Origin: Firmicutes bacterium UBA6806
GTDB taxonomy: Bacteria; Bacillota; Clostridia; Peptostreptococcales; Acidaminobacteraceae
NCBI GenBank assembly: GCA_002452745.1
Contig: DKFC01000063.1
Span: forward strand, 4,316 to 68,315
Length of the DNA: 64,000 nucleotides
Direction: 5' to 3'
Position 1 is the stretch's first letter. Every line of letters begins with the position of its first letter. Shown piece after piece: positions 24,876-33,589 of this stretch. The notes below the pieces were generated by a model. The model was given only the letters and a program-made list of their open reading frames with translations. It was not told the origin of the DNA and did no database searches. Made by a program: the position numbers and the translations under genes.

Positions 24876-27248
24876 CTATTGAGCTGTATTAGGCAGTTCA
24901 TTTACTGGCATTTGAAGCATTTTATCGGTTGGCAGTTCCAAACCAAAGAGTTCAAAGATGACTTCCTCTATGGTTTCTACCTTTACAAATTCAAGTTCTG
25001 AGGTTACTTCTTCCGGCACGTCTTTAAGATCTTTGATATTTTCTGCTGGAAGAAGCACTTTCTTAACGCCAGCCCTATGAGCTGCAATGACTTTTTCTTT
25101 GATACCGCCAACTGGCATAACCATGCCTCTCAATGTCACTTCACCAGTCATGGCAATATCAGATGGGATTTTTCTGGATAGAACCAACGATGCCATAGCA
25201 CTAAATAAAGCTACCCCCGCCGAAGGGCCATCTTTCGGAATTGCACCTGATGGAACGTGAATGTGTAAATCCTTCTTGTTGTACTCAAACTGTGTCTGGA
25301 ATGCCAATCTGGATTTCACTAGGCTCAGGGCGATCCTTGCAGATTCTTTCATCACATCACCCAGCTGACCTGTTAAAATCATCTGACCACTACCTGGCAT
25401 AAAAGAGCCTTCGATAAATAGGATGTCCCCGCCAACAGGTGTCCAAGCAAGTCCAGTTGCAACACCAGCCACATTGTTCTTGCCAATTAAGTCATGTCTT
25501 GCCTTCGGCCTTCCAAGGTATGTCTCAACCAATTTTTCATCTACCACCAGTGGTAAACTCACTTCATTGAGAACAATTTTCTCAGTGGATACTCTGGCAA
25601 TCCCTGCCAGCTCTCGTTTGAGACTCCTGACGCCAGCTTCTCTCGTGTACTCATCTATGACTTTTCGAATCGCCTCATCACTGTATTGAAGTTTGTATTC
25701 ATCAAGTCCATGTTCTTCGAGAACTGCCTTAACCAAGTGATCTTTTGCAATATGGAATTTTTCCTGATTGGTATAACTTGAAAGCTGAATGACTTCCATT
25801 CTGTCAAGCAATGGCCCTGGTATGCTTCTGAGGTTATTTGCAGTTGCAATAAAGAATACATCTGATAGATCATATGGCACTTCTAAGAAATGATCTTGGA
25901 AAGTGTTATTTTGTTCTGGATCAAGCACTTCAAGTAATGCACTGGCAGGGTCTCCACTATTACCGACCATCAACTTGTCTACTTCGTCAAGTATAAACAC
26001 GGGATTGGTCTGTCCCGCCTTCTTCATTCCCTGAATAATTCTGCCCGGCAACGCTGCCACATAGGTTCTTCTATGGCCTCTAATCTCAGCTTCATCTCTA
26101 ATGCCGCCGAGGCTCATTCTCACATATGGCCTGTCAAGCGCTGTTGCAATGCTCTTTCCCAGACTTGTCTTTCCTGTTCCCGGAGGCCCTACGAGCAGAA
26201 GAATAGATCCCTGTTTCTCTTTTTTTAGTTTCATTACAGCTAAATGCTGAATAATCCTGTCTTTGACTTCTTTGAGTCCATAGTGTTCGCTGTCAAGAAT
26301 CTCTCTGGCTTTTTCGATGTTGATCTCCTTTGCCTTGTGCTTGCCCCAAGGAATTGCCAGTAGAAGTTCAAGATAGTTTGTGACGACATTGCGTTCTGCA
26401 CTTTGTGGTGACAGACCTTCATATTTTGCCAGTTCGTCATAAGCCACTTTTTTAACATCTTCTGGCATTAGAGATGCCTCTATGCGTTCCCTGAAATCCT
26501 TCTTGGAACTGCCGCCTTCTGTCTCGTTAAGTTCTTCTTGAATCGCCTTGAGCTGTTCTCTCAAAAATGCCTTTCGGTAGTTCTTATTGGCTTCAGTGGA
26601 GAATTTTTCAGAGATTTCCTTTTGGAAAGCATAGAGCTCTTTTTGCTTAATCAAAAGATCAATCATCTTCATGCCCTTATCACTGTAACTGTAGGCTTCA
26701 AATATCTCCTGTTTTTCCGAGATTTTAGCCTGCATATACTGTAGCAGAACACCACATAAAAGCGGTAAATCTTCCATTTCATCTATATATTTGACAAATG
26801 GTTCTGATCCTTTAAAGTAAATGCTGATATCCTTCACAAGCCCTTTTATGGTTTTTAGCATTTCATGAAAAGTTGCTTCATCCATATCTGGAACATCCTC
26901 TTCATAGGTATAGCTTCCCTTTAGTTCACCTTCAACTTCAAAGAACTGATTGACTGAGACCTTTTCAAGTGCTATGACATCCAACACATAAAATCCCTGT
27001 TCTTCTTTGATTGTCTTCACAGTGAGGACAACACCTTTTTTATAAAAGTCTGATACCTCGTATTGATGTGTAGGTGAATTTTGTTTTACAGTGACACCCA
27101 GTGCATAAAAATCATCTTCTTCGAGTGCCTTTGGCAAATTTCTACCTGCGTTTTTTGAAATTCTGATGGTTACTTCATTTCCTTTAAATAAGACCATATC
27201 TGAAATACCCAATATATTTAAGTGTCTATTAATTTCCTCTCTTCTCAT
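24876..27248 (-). CDS. lon: ATP-dependent protease Lon (LonA)
   Basis: This 790-residue LonA has all its parts. The N-terminal LAN domain (residues ~1-200) and helical linker lead to an AAA+ module with Walker A LVGPPGTGKTSLGKSIA, Walker B PVFILDEVDKL and sensor ATANNLRSIPGPLLDR. The C-terminal protease domain has the catalytic serine in IPKDGPSAGVALFSA and lysine in GGIKEKVIAAHRAGVKKVLLP. It degrades misfolded and regulatory proteins. AGGAGGACG precedes the ATG. It starts 12 bp after the marR-family gene, so the two are co-transcribed. Confidence 0.97.
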   Translation of the reverse strand: MRREEINRHLNILGISDMVLFKGNEVTIRISKNAGRNLPKALEEDDFYALGVTVKQNSPTHQYEVSDFYKKGVVLTVKTIKEEQGFYVLDVIALEKVSVNQFFEVEGELKGSYTYEEDVPDMDEATFHEMLKTIKGLVKDISIYFKGSEPFVKYIDEMEDLPLLCGVLLQYMQAKISEKQEIFEAYSYSDKGMKMIDLLIKQKELYAFQKEISEKFSTEANKNYRKAFLREQLKAIQEELNETEGGSSKKDFRERIEASLMPEDVKKVAYDELAKYEGLSPQSAERNVVTNYLELLLAIPWGKHKAKEINIEKAREILDSEHYGLKEVKDRIIQHLAVMKLKKEKQGSILLLVGPPGTGKTSLGKSIATALDRPYVRMSLGGIRDEAEIRGHRRTYVAALPGRIIQGMKKAGQTNPVFILDEVDKLMVGNSGDPASALLEVLDPEQNNTFQDHFLEVPYDLSDVFFIATANNLRSIPGPLLDRMEVIQLSSYTNQEKFHIAKDHLVKAVLEEHGLDEYKLQYSDEAIRKVIDEYTREAGVRSLKRELAGIARVSTEKIVLNEVSLPLVVDEKLVETYLGRPKARHDLIGKNNVAGVATGLAWTPVGGDILFIEGSFMPGSGQMILTGQLGDVMKESARIALSLVKSRLAFQTQFEYNKKDLHIHVPSGAIPKDGPSAGVALFSAMASLVLSRKIPSDIAMTGEVTLRGMVMPVGGIKEKVIAAHRAGVKKVLLPAENIKDLKDVPEEVTSELEFVKVETIEEVIFELFGLELPTDKMLQMPVNELPNTAQ

Positions 27249-27260
27249 AACGTCCTCCTG

Positions 27261-27686
27261 TCAAGACTCATCTGTTATTTTCTCTAAAAGCACGATTAAC
27301 TGCCTCGTCTCATCCCCGTTTAATTTTAGAAGGATTCGATTCACTAGCATCTCTGTACTAAATGCCTCAACACGGGCAATCCGTTCACCCCGTTCAGTCA
27401 GTGTAATGTACTGTATTCTACCATCTTTTGAGCAGCGGTGTTTGGCAACGCAGTCCATCTTTTGAAGCCTCTTTACCGATTCCGTGACTGTGGGCTTAGT
27501 CAGCTCCAAAAAAGCCGCTAAATTGCTGATTGTCGTCGCCTCCATATCGTCGATAACCTTTAGATACTCAACCTGCTTCATGGTCAGGGAATCTGTATCT
27601 GTATCCGATATTTCCTTAAAAGCACAATCTCCTTTATAAGTCATCAGAGCTTCTATCAATCGTTCAAGATCATTCTTCAAATCCAT
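27261..27686 (-). CDS. MarR-family transcriptional regulator
   Basis: A 141-residue winged-helix regulator. The recognition region TISNLAAFLELTKPTVTESVKRLQKMDCVAKHRCSKDG and the wing ending in RIQYITLTERGERIA are typical of MarR. The ATG at 27686 is chosen since GGGAGATG lies about 5 bases upstream; the frame extends 19 codons further without a ribosome site. It is upstream of lon in one transcript and may control it. An imperfect inverted repeat with TTAGT/ACTAA ends (27755-27773) lies upstream and could be its operator (inference). Confidence 0.85.
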   Translation of the reverse strand: MDLKNDLERLIEALMTYKGDCAFKEISDTDTDSLTMKQVEYLKVIDDMEATTISNLAAFLELTKPTVTESVKRLQKMDCVAKHRCSKDGRIQYITLTERGERIARVEAFSTEMLVNRILLKLNGDETRQLIVLLEKITDES

Positions 27687-28047
27687 GTTTTCATCTCCCA
27701 AATACACGCCAAATTCTGTTGGTGTCACTGAATCAAAATGCATGTATCAATTAATTAGTTAGTCCCTTACTAATAAAATACCACAATCTTCTCTTTAAAT
27801 CTTGAAGTTTTTGTGACCAATTTGTAACAAGAATCTCATCGCTTTCAGATTCTTGTATTTCAGAGCAGTTTATTATAAACTAGAATTAAATTGACATAGG
27901 TTTCACCAGTCCAGCCATCAACTGAACCATATGGGCTAAAAAATGATGGCGCTCTAAAAAATTGGACGTCATCAGCGCTTTGGTAAATTGAGTTCTGCAA
28001 TGATGTAAAAAAGCCGACAAAATCGACTTTAACGAGGGAGGATTTAA
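27687..28047. other. Divergent intergenic region between marR-lon and an XRE/TPR gene
   Basis: It holds the possible MarR operator (27755-27773). It also holds a perfect 10-bp inverted repeat ACAAGAATCT/AGATTCTTGT (27827-27856, 10-base loop) without a T tract. An A/T-rich stretch contains TATAAA (27874-27879) with TTGTAT 15 bp upstream. The ribosome site of the XRE gene is GAGGGAGG. I see no gene. Confidence 0.5.
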
Positions 28048-29001
28048 GTGTTCACTTCATATAATTTGGTTGAATTCGGAAATACACTCCGAGAAATCCG
28101 AAAGGGACAGGGCATTTCACAGGTTCAAGTCAAAAATGCCATTGGCATCAGCGAAGGTATACTTCGAAAAATTGAACACGGATTGATGCTCCCTGAATAT
28201 GACATTCTTGAAATGATGTCTCTGGTCTACAAAGTAAACCTGATAGAGTACCTCGAACGACACCGACTTACACTGACTCTATATGATTTATATCAGGCAA
28301 CGGATCAACTTTTAATCACCTATACACCAGAAGGCCTCAGTTCTATTGAAGGCCGTCTCAATCGTTTTGAAGAGCAGCGTTCAAATGAAAGGTTACCACA
28401 TGACTATCCAGTTGAAATCATGCAATTTGAATTTTTTTTATCAGGTCTCAGCATCTACTTTGAAGGCAATATCACTAAACGCAATACAGCCTATCTAAAT
28501 CTGGTTGAAGCGCTCAGTCAAACTTTAAAAGATTTCACGCCTTCAAATTTCAAACATTACAAATACAGTTTTTACGAAATAAGAATCCTCCTTTTCATGG
28601 GAATGATTCTATACGATTTACGACAAGAGGTATTGAGCAACCAAATTCTCGAATTTTGTCTAAAATACTTCCTTCTAAATCTTATTTCCGAACCCAATAT
28701 ACAAAACCTCATTGTCAAAATCTATAACAATCTCGCCTACAACTACCATCTTTCGAATCAACATGACAAGGTTCTCAAAACAACCGATAACTGCATCGCA
28801 TTTTCCATCAGACACAATAATCTCTATGGCCTTGCCAGTATTTATTATCGAAAGGGGATCTCCAGCTTTAGGCTGCATCGTCCTGACTATCTTGATATCT
28901 TGAACAAAAGTGTGATGCTCTGCGAAGTCTCAGGCAACCAAGATCTCGCTGATCTCTATAGGAGAATGACATTGGAATATTACGGCATTTTAATTCAATA
29001 A
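28048..29001 (+). CDS. XRE-type HTH regulator with TPR-like C-terminus (RNPP/Rgg-like architecture)
   Basis: A 317-residue protein with an N-terminal helix-turn-helix (residues ~10-65; LREIRKGQGISQVQVKNAIGISEG). The long all-helical C-terminal part has TPR-like helix pairs (KIYNNLAYNYHLSNQHDKVLKTTDN, GLASIYYRKGISSFRLHRPDYLDIL). In Firmicutes this arrangement is typical of peptide- or ligand-sensing regulators (Rgg, PlcR, PrgX). The start is GTG behind GAGGGAGGATTTAA. It converges on the hydrogenase operon, and no pheromone-like small gene is directly adjacent. Confidence 0.8.
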   Translation: MFTSYNLVEFGNTLREIRKGQGISQVQVKNAIGISEGILRKIEHGLMLPEYDILEMMSLVYKVNLIEYLERHRLTLTLYDLYQATDQLLITYTPEGLSSIEGRLNRFEEQRSNERLPHDYPVEIMQFEFFLSGLSIYFEGNITKRNTAYLNLVEALSQTLKDFTPSNFKHYKYSFYEIRILLFMGMILYDLRQEVLSNQILEFCLKYFLLNLISEPNIQNLIVKIYNNLAYNYHLSNQHDKVLKTTDNCIAFSIRHNNLYGLASIYYRKGISSFRLHRPDYLDILNKSVMLCEVSGNQDLADLYRRMTLEYYGILIQ

Positions 29002-29021
29002 ATACAGCCCTGTAAAACATA

Positions 29022-29067
29022 AACCCGGATTATCCCTGGCAATTGAGCCTGAAGATATCCGGGTTTT
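29022..29067 (+). terminator. Intrinsic terminator of the first XRE/TPR gene
   Basis: Stem AACCCGGAT/ATCCGGGTT with a large loop, followed by TTTTA. Confidence 0.75.
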
Positions 29068-29117
29068 TAGTGTGAGCGTTTTATATTTGAAATGGCTCTT
29101 GGGGCAGCCCTTTCAGT

Positions 29118-30860
29118 CTACAAGTCACGTCTGTGATAAGTTGTGTGGAGCAGATGATGTGCTCTATGGCTGTTTGGTGTCTCTAGATATGTCTCATACA
29201 ATTTGATAACGGATGGATTATGATGTGATTTTCTGTAGTGAAGAACATTCGAATCCTCATGGTAAAGTGCCTTTGCCCGTTCCACTCGAACATCCACATG
29301 CATTTTGGTCTTTGCATCTACAATTGGCTGTCCTCCGCCATTTACACAGCCTCCTGGACATGCCATAAGTTCAATAAAGTGGTAGTCATCCATTTCACCA
29401 TTTACCAGTTTTTCCATAACATATCGAATGTTCTTACCCCCATGCGCCACCGCAACTTTTGCGGTAAAATCTGGTGTAATCTGAACTTTTGCCTCTTTCA
29501 CACCTTGAACGCCTCTTACAACAGTGTAGTCAATCTCCTTTATATCAGTTCCGTTCATAATGTCTGCAATGGTTCTAACTGCTGCTTCCATTACCCCTCC
29601 TGTTGCACCAAAAATCACTGCTGCGCCAGTTGACTCTCCATAAAACGCATCAAATTTTTCATCTGCTAAATATTTAAAATCAATGCCCGCTTTTTTTATC
29701 ATCTTGGCAAGTTCACGAGTGGTCAGACTAAAGTCCACATCCCTATTGCCTTCCACTTCAAGTTCTCTTCTTCCCGCTTCAAATTTTTTTGCTGTACATG
29801 GCATGATGGAAACTACAACCATATTTTGGGGATCAATCCCGTTCAGTTCTGCGTAGTGACTCTTTAAAAGTGCCCCCATCATATTCTGTGGCGATTTACA
29901 AGTGGATATATGTGACAATACCTCTGGGTAAAAAGTCTCTGCATATTTTATCCATCCAGGAGAACAGCTTGTAATCAGCGGAAGATGGGTGCCTGCTCGC
30001 ACACGATTTAGCAATTCCGTCCCCTCTTCCATAATACAGACATCTGCAGCAAAATCAGTATCAAATACTTTATCAAACCCAAGCCGTTTGAGGGAAGCTA
30101 CCATCTTCCCCGTCACTGGCGTGCCCATTTGAAGTCCAAATGCCTCTCCAAGTGCCGCCCTAACCGCAGGCGCAGTTTGAACCACTACTGTCAATGTCGG
30201 ATCATCTATTGCCGTCTGAACTTCATTGATGTAGTCTCTCTCTTTTAACGCTCCCACTGGACAGTTTACAATACACTGCCCACAGTTGATACACACCGAC
30301 TCTGCAAGTTTGTGTTCATACGCTGGCCCAACATGCATCTCCACGCTTCTCCCTATAAATCCCAATGCACCTACCGTTTGAACCCCTTGGCAAACAGATA
30401 CGCATCTGCCGCACAAAATACATTTGGACTGATCTCTGACAATTGAATCAGATGATAAATCCACAGGTTCTAAGTTGTATCGCTTCTTAAAGTGACTGTC
30501 CTCAATGCCGTAAATCATGGCTAGATTTTGAAGCTCGCAATTTTGAGATCTCACACAAGTTGTACATTCTGCGTTGTGGTTTGCGATAATCATCTCCAGA
30601 ATTGTCTTTCGCTTCTCCCTGATCTTTGGCGTATTTGTCCTCACCATTAGACCTTCTGAGACAGGGTAACTACACGCCGTTTGAACTTTACCGCCACTGA
30701 CTTCCACAATACAAACCCTACAAGCCCCAATTGCGTTGACATCCTTTAGATGACAAAGCGTTGGAATTAGTATCCCCGCCTGTTTTGCCGCTTCCAGAAT
30801 GGTCATATCATCAGGGACTGTCACTTTAATGCCATCTATAGTCACATTACAGTATTTCAT
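29118..30860 (-). CDS. hydA: [FeFe]-hydrogenase catalytic subunit HydA
   Basis: A 580-residue NADH-linked [FeFe]-hydrogenase large subunit. Domains in order are a [2Fe-2S] ferredoxin fold (LCHLKDVNAIGACRVCIVEV), a His-Cys3 cluster (NHNAECTTCVRSQNCELQ), two [4Fe-4S] clusters (CILCGRCVSVCQ and CINCGQCIVNCPVGAL), and an H-cluster domain with L1 TSCSPGWIKY, L2 MPCTAKKFEAGR and L3 ELMACPGGCVNGGGQP. All H-cluster cysteines are present, so it should be active. The start at 30860 has GGAGGG 5 bases upstream. Last gene of hydCBA. Confidence 0.95.
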   Translation of the reverse strand: MKYCNVTIDGIKVTVPDDMTILEAAKQAGILIPTLCHLKDVNAIGACRVCIVEVSGGKVQTACSYPVSEGLMVRTNTPKIREKRKTILEMIIANHNAECTTCVRSQNCELQNLAMIYGIEDSHFKKRYNLEPVDLSSDSIVRDQSKCILCGRCVSVCQGVQTVGALGFIGRSVEMHVGPAYEHKLAESVCINCGQCIVNCPVGALKERDYINEVQTAIDDPTLTVVVQTAPAVRAALGEAFGLQMGTPVTGKMVASLKRLGFDKVFDTDFAADVCIMEEGTELLNRVRAGTHLPLITSCSPGWIKYAETFYPEVLSHISTCKSPQNMMGALLKSHYAELNGIDPQNMVVVSIMPCTAKKFEAGRRELEVEGNRDVDFSLTTRELAKMIKKAGIDFKYLADEKFDAFYGESTGAAVIFGATGGVMEAAVRTIADIMNGTDIKEIDYTVVRGVQGVKEAKVQITPDFTAKVAVAHGGKNIRYVMEKLVNGEMDDYHFIELMACPGGCVNGGGQPIVDAKTKMHVDVRVERAKALYHEDSNVLHYRKSHHNPSVIKLYETYLETPNSHRAHHLLHTTYHRRDL

Positions 30861-30901
30861 CTTTTCCCTCCACATAGCCTTTATCGTTTAACTCAATTTG
30901 C

Positions 30902-32134
30902 TCATCTAATGCTGTTTAAGAACTCTGATTTAAAGTACTTAAACCCCGTCTTAAATGGCACTGGTTCTGTCCTTCCGCTACCGCATAGAGACGCTTCCGA
31001 CATCATGTCCAAAATATCCTGATACATCTTCAAATCCTCTAAAGTTGCCGTTTTATCTTTGAATTTTCCCATGATTATTTCAAGCTGTCGGTTGCCTTCA
31101 CGACACGGTACACATTTGCCGCAGCTTTCGTGGATAAAAAACTGTCCAACATTTTCCAAAAAATCAATAATTGAGTCACCTTCGTCTGCAACTACCACAG
31201 CACCAGACCCAACGCTGACCTGTTTTGACTTCAGTTCTCGATACGTAAATGGGGTATTGAGCATGTCAGGTGTTAATATCCCGCCAGAAGCGCCACCAAT
31301 CTGTACAAACCCAACACGTTTTCCGCCTCTTATCCCATCTGCCAACTTTATAATTTCCTCAACTGTTGTCCCAAACGGAATCTCGTAAACACCTGGTCGA
31401 TTGACTTTTCCAGAGACACTAATCACTTTTGTACCTGGACAATCTGGTGTTCCCAAATCCGTAAACTGAGTTGTTCCATGCCTCATAATCGCCGCAATTG
31501 CAGAGAGGGTTTCGACATTGATTACCAGTGTTGGATAGTTTAAGTACCCCTCCTGTTTCACATATGGCGGCTTTGATCTAGGTCTTCCGCTCTTTCCCTC
31601 CATGCTCTCGCACATGGCAAACCCCTCACCACAAACGTATGATCCTGCCCCTGAAAACAAAGACAGTTCAAAATTGAAACCCGTTCCCAAGATATTTTCA
31701 CCTAGAAATCCCGCTTCTTTGCACTTCAAAATTGCCGTGCATATGTGCTCATGCATCCAATCATATTCCTCTCTGCAATAGATAATGCCTTCTTTTGCAT
31801 TTGAACAGTATGCCACAATCACCATGCCTTCAATCAATTGATATATATCATTTTTTAGAAGTTCTCTATCTTTAAAAGTGCCTGGCTCGCCCTCATCGGC
31901 ATTGCAAATGACAAACTTTCTGTTGCCCTTTTCTATTCTAGCCTGTTCTATCTTTCTGCCTGTGGGGTATTCTGCACCGCCTCTTCCCTGAAGTCCTGAT
32001 TCCTTAATTTCTTCGATCACTGCCAATGGGCCACTTTCAAAAGTTTTTCTAAGCGCCTCAAAATCACTTAACTTTCGATATCCCTCCAACGACTTTCCAT
32101 CATACTTCCCAAAATTTGATGTGATAAAGTTCAT
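30902..32134 (-). CDS. hydB: NADH-binding hydrogenase subunit HydB, short form (NuoF-like)
   Basis: A 410-residue NuoF-like flavoprotein that passes electrons between NADH and the hydrogenase. It has the NADH/FMN motifs GLQGRGGAEYPTGRK, NADEGEPGTFKDREL and GAGSYVCGEGFAM, and a C-terminal [4Fe-4S] site (ESCGKCVPCREG plus SLCGSG). It lacks both the N-terminal thioredoxin-like [2Fe-2S] domain and the C-terminal two-cluster ferredoxin domain of the ~600-residue HydB of confurcating enzymes. Its ATG shares one base with the hydC stop codon. Confidence 0.93.
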   Translation of the reverse strand: MNFITSNFGKYDGKSLEGYRKLSDFEALRKTFESGPLAVIEEIKESGLQGRGGAEYPTGRKIEQARIEKGNRKFVICNADEGEPGTFKDRELLKNDIYQLIEGMVIVAYCSNAKEGIIYCREEYDWMHEHICTAILKCKEAGFLGENILGTGFNFELSLFSGAGSYVCGEGFAMCESMEGKSGRPRSKPPYVKQEGYLNYPTLVINVETLSAIAAIMRHGTTQFTDLGTPDCPGTKVISVSGKVNRPGVYEIPFGTTVEEIIKLADGIRGGKRVGFVQIGGASGGILTPDMLNTPFTYRELKSKQVSVGSGAVVVADEGDSIIDFLENVGQFFIHESCGKCVPCREGNRQLEIIMGKFKDKTATLEDLKMYQDILDMMSEASLCGSGRTEPVPFKTGFKYFKSEFLNSIR

Positions 32135-32604
32135 TACATGGTCCCCCTTAGTTCACTCAAAATAGAGCCCACTTTCTCCTGATTCAGATTGCCATAAACT
32201 TTGTGGCCAATTTTAATCGCAGGCGAAATATCACAAGCACCAATGCAAGGCGTGAGCTTTAATGTAAAAAGTCCATCAGAAGTTGTTTCGCCAGCGTTTA
32301 TGTTGAGAGCCTCTCTAAACCATCCAAGCACCTCATTAAATCCATTTAATTTACAGACTGTTGTGTTGCAAATCTGAATGACATGTTTTCCCTGTGGTTT
32401 ATGGGAGAGTGCGGCAAAGTATGTGACAACTTCGTACACTCGACTAAGCGAGATGCCCAATCGGTCAGCTACATAGGAGGCGACTTCCTCAGAAATATAA
32501 TTCTCCGATTCCACTGACTGAACCTTTAGCAAAATTTGAAGCAGGTTCACTGCATCATAGTGATACGCCCCTAAAATTCCATCCATTACAACTTGATCTA
32601 CCAT
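32134..32604 (-). CDS. hydC: [2Fe-2S] hydrogenase subunit HydC (NuoE-like)
   Basis: A 156-residue thioredoxin-like [2Fe-2S] protein. The four ligand cysteines are in ICNTTVCKLNG and LTPCIGACDISP. The N-terminal four-helix region (VVMDGILGAYHYDAVNLLQILLKVQ and RLGISLSRVYEVVTYFAALS) is of NuoE type. It starts at ATG 32604 behind GAGGGGCG; a TTG six codons earlier is less likely. First gene of hydCBA; stop and hydB start overlap. Confidence 0.94.
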   Translation of the reverse strand: MVDQVVMDGILGAYHYDAVNLLQILLKVQSVESENYISEEVASYVADRLGISLSRVYEVVTYFAALSHKPQGKHVIQICNTTVCKLNGFNEVLGWFREALNINAGETTSDGLFTLKLTPCIGACDISPAIKIGHKVYGNLNQEKVGSILSELRGTM

Positions 32605-33034
32605 CCTTAACGCCCCTCTCAATATTTTTCTGTCCCTTAAGTTTGTTTGATTATTAACAAACGAATGCGTACAGTTTATATGAACATATTTTTATTATAG
32701 CGCATGTTTTAAAAAAAATACATAAGTTGTCAAAATTTTCTGTTAATTTCAGTTTCGTTTTCATCTCTTAATTTCCAATAAAGACGACCACATCACAGGG
32801 GGGTTAATCCTATGGTGTGGTCGTCTTCTTGATCGTTCTCCATTTCATCAATTCACGGTGAAATGAGTTCGTTATAGAGTTGTCATCAGCTATGTAAAGA
32901 TTAATTTTGCATATATTGACTTTAATCATATTAGATAATTGATAACTCAATCAGAGCTAAGGTGAGTAACAAAAATCTATTTTTTATCTAGAGATACTTT
33001 ATGGACATATTTGTCTATTGAACAAATTTTTTAG
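32605..33034. other. Intergenic region upstream of hydCBA
   Basis: Besides the promoter and Rex-like site it contains a 12-bp stem, AAGACGACCACA/TGTGGTCGTCTT (32781-32827). No clean T tract follows on either strand, so it is a weak terminator for the 84-residue gene or an RNA/operator element. ACGACCACATCACA from this arm recurs at 33531-33544. No reading frame here looks real. Confidence 0.5.
32643..32699 (-). promoter_or_regulatory. hydCBA promoter with Rex-like operator
   Basis: On the minus strand a TATAAT (32694-32699) is followed, about 35 bp on, by TTGTTAATAATCAAACAA (32643-32660). This matches 12 of the 14 fixed bases of the clostridial Rex site TTGTTAANNNNTTAACAA. It lies downstream of the RNA start, where a repressor would block transcription. 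I see no good -35 at the proper distance. Confidence 0.5.
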
Positions 33035-33289
33035 TCACTTCAGTCTCTTAATCAAATCGACAAAAATCATGTAAACACCCAAGCAAGTTAAACCAATTTG
33101 CACTCCGAGAATTAGGTCAGAAGAAACTTCCACACTATTTTTTACCAAGCTCCCACTTATGATAAATGCCAAATTGCTTCCATAAGACACACCAATAAAG
33201 ATACATAGAACTCCAAATATCCCCAAATTGTTCTTCAAAATCTTTATGATGTCTCCTTTTAAAACCTCAGATTTTTTCATCTCTTGCAT
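33035..33289 (-). CDS. Small two-TM membrane protein, function unknown
   Basis: An 84-residue protein with two hydrophobic helices (IFGVLCIFIGVSYGSNLAFII and LGVQIGLTCLGVYMIFVDLI) and a charged N-terminus (MQEMKKSEVLKGDIIKILKNN). The ribosome site AGGAGCAAAGAG precedes the ATG. I recognise no family. It is divergent from the second XRE/TPR gene across a 300-bp region, so the two might be linked. Confidence 0.5.
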   Translation of the reverse strand: MQEMKKSEVLKGDIIKILKNNLGIFGVLCIFIGVSYGSNLAFIISGSLVKNSVEVSSDLILGVQIGLTCLGVYMIFVDLIKRLK

Positions 33290-33589
33290 CTCTTTGCTCC
33301 TATTTAAATAATGAGTTTGTGCAAGGCTTATTCTTTATCATTTCATTAATTTTGAGCCTTAACATTTGAATTCATTATATAATACCTCATTGTTACCATG
33401 CAGACAATAGACATATATGTCCTGCCTCTTCTTTCGTTAAGCCCTACAGTTCCAAATACACCCCAAATTGTTCTAAATAGGAAACATATCTAGATTTATT
33501 TTAATCGCCATGTTACAGTTATTTATAGCAACGACCACATCACATAATATTTGACTATTTTATTTATCAGCTAGGAGGCAGTAGACACC
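33290..33589. other. Divergent intergenic region upstream of the second XRE/TPR gene
   Basis: A/T-rich. The 14-base word ACGACCACATCACA (33531-33544), shared with the hydrogenase upstream region, lies 46 bp before the ATG, and the ribosome site TAGGAGGCAG follows. No other gene or clear hairpin is seen. Confidence 0.4.

Noticed and set aside
29022..29117. Possible extra gene between the XRE/TPR gene and hydA
   Set aside because: It contains only the terminator and the end of hydA; no open frame with a ribosome site.
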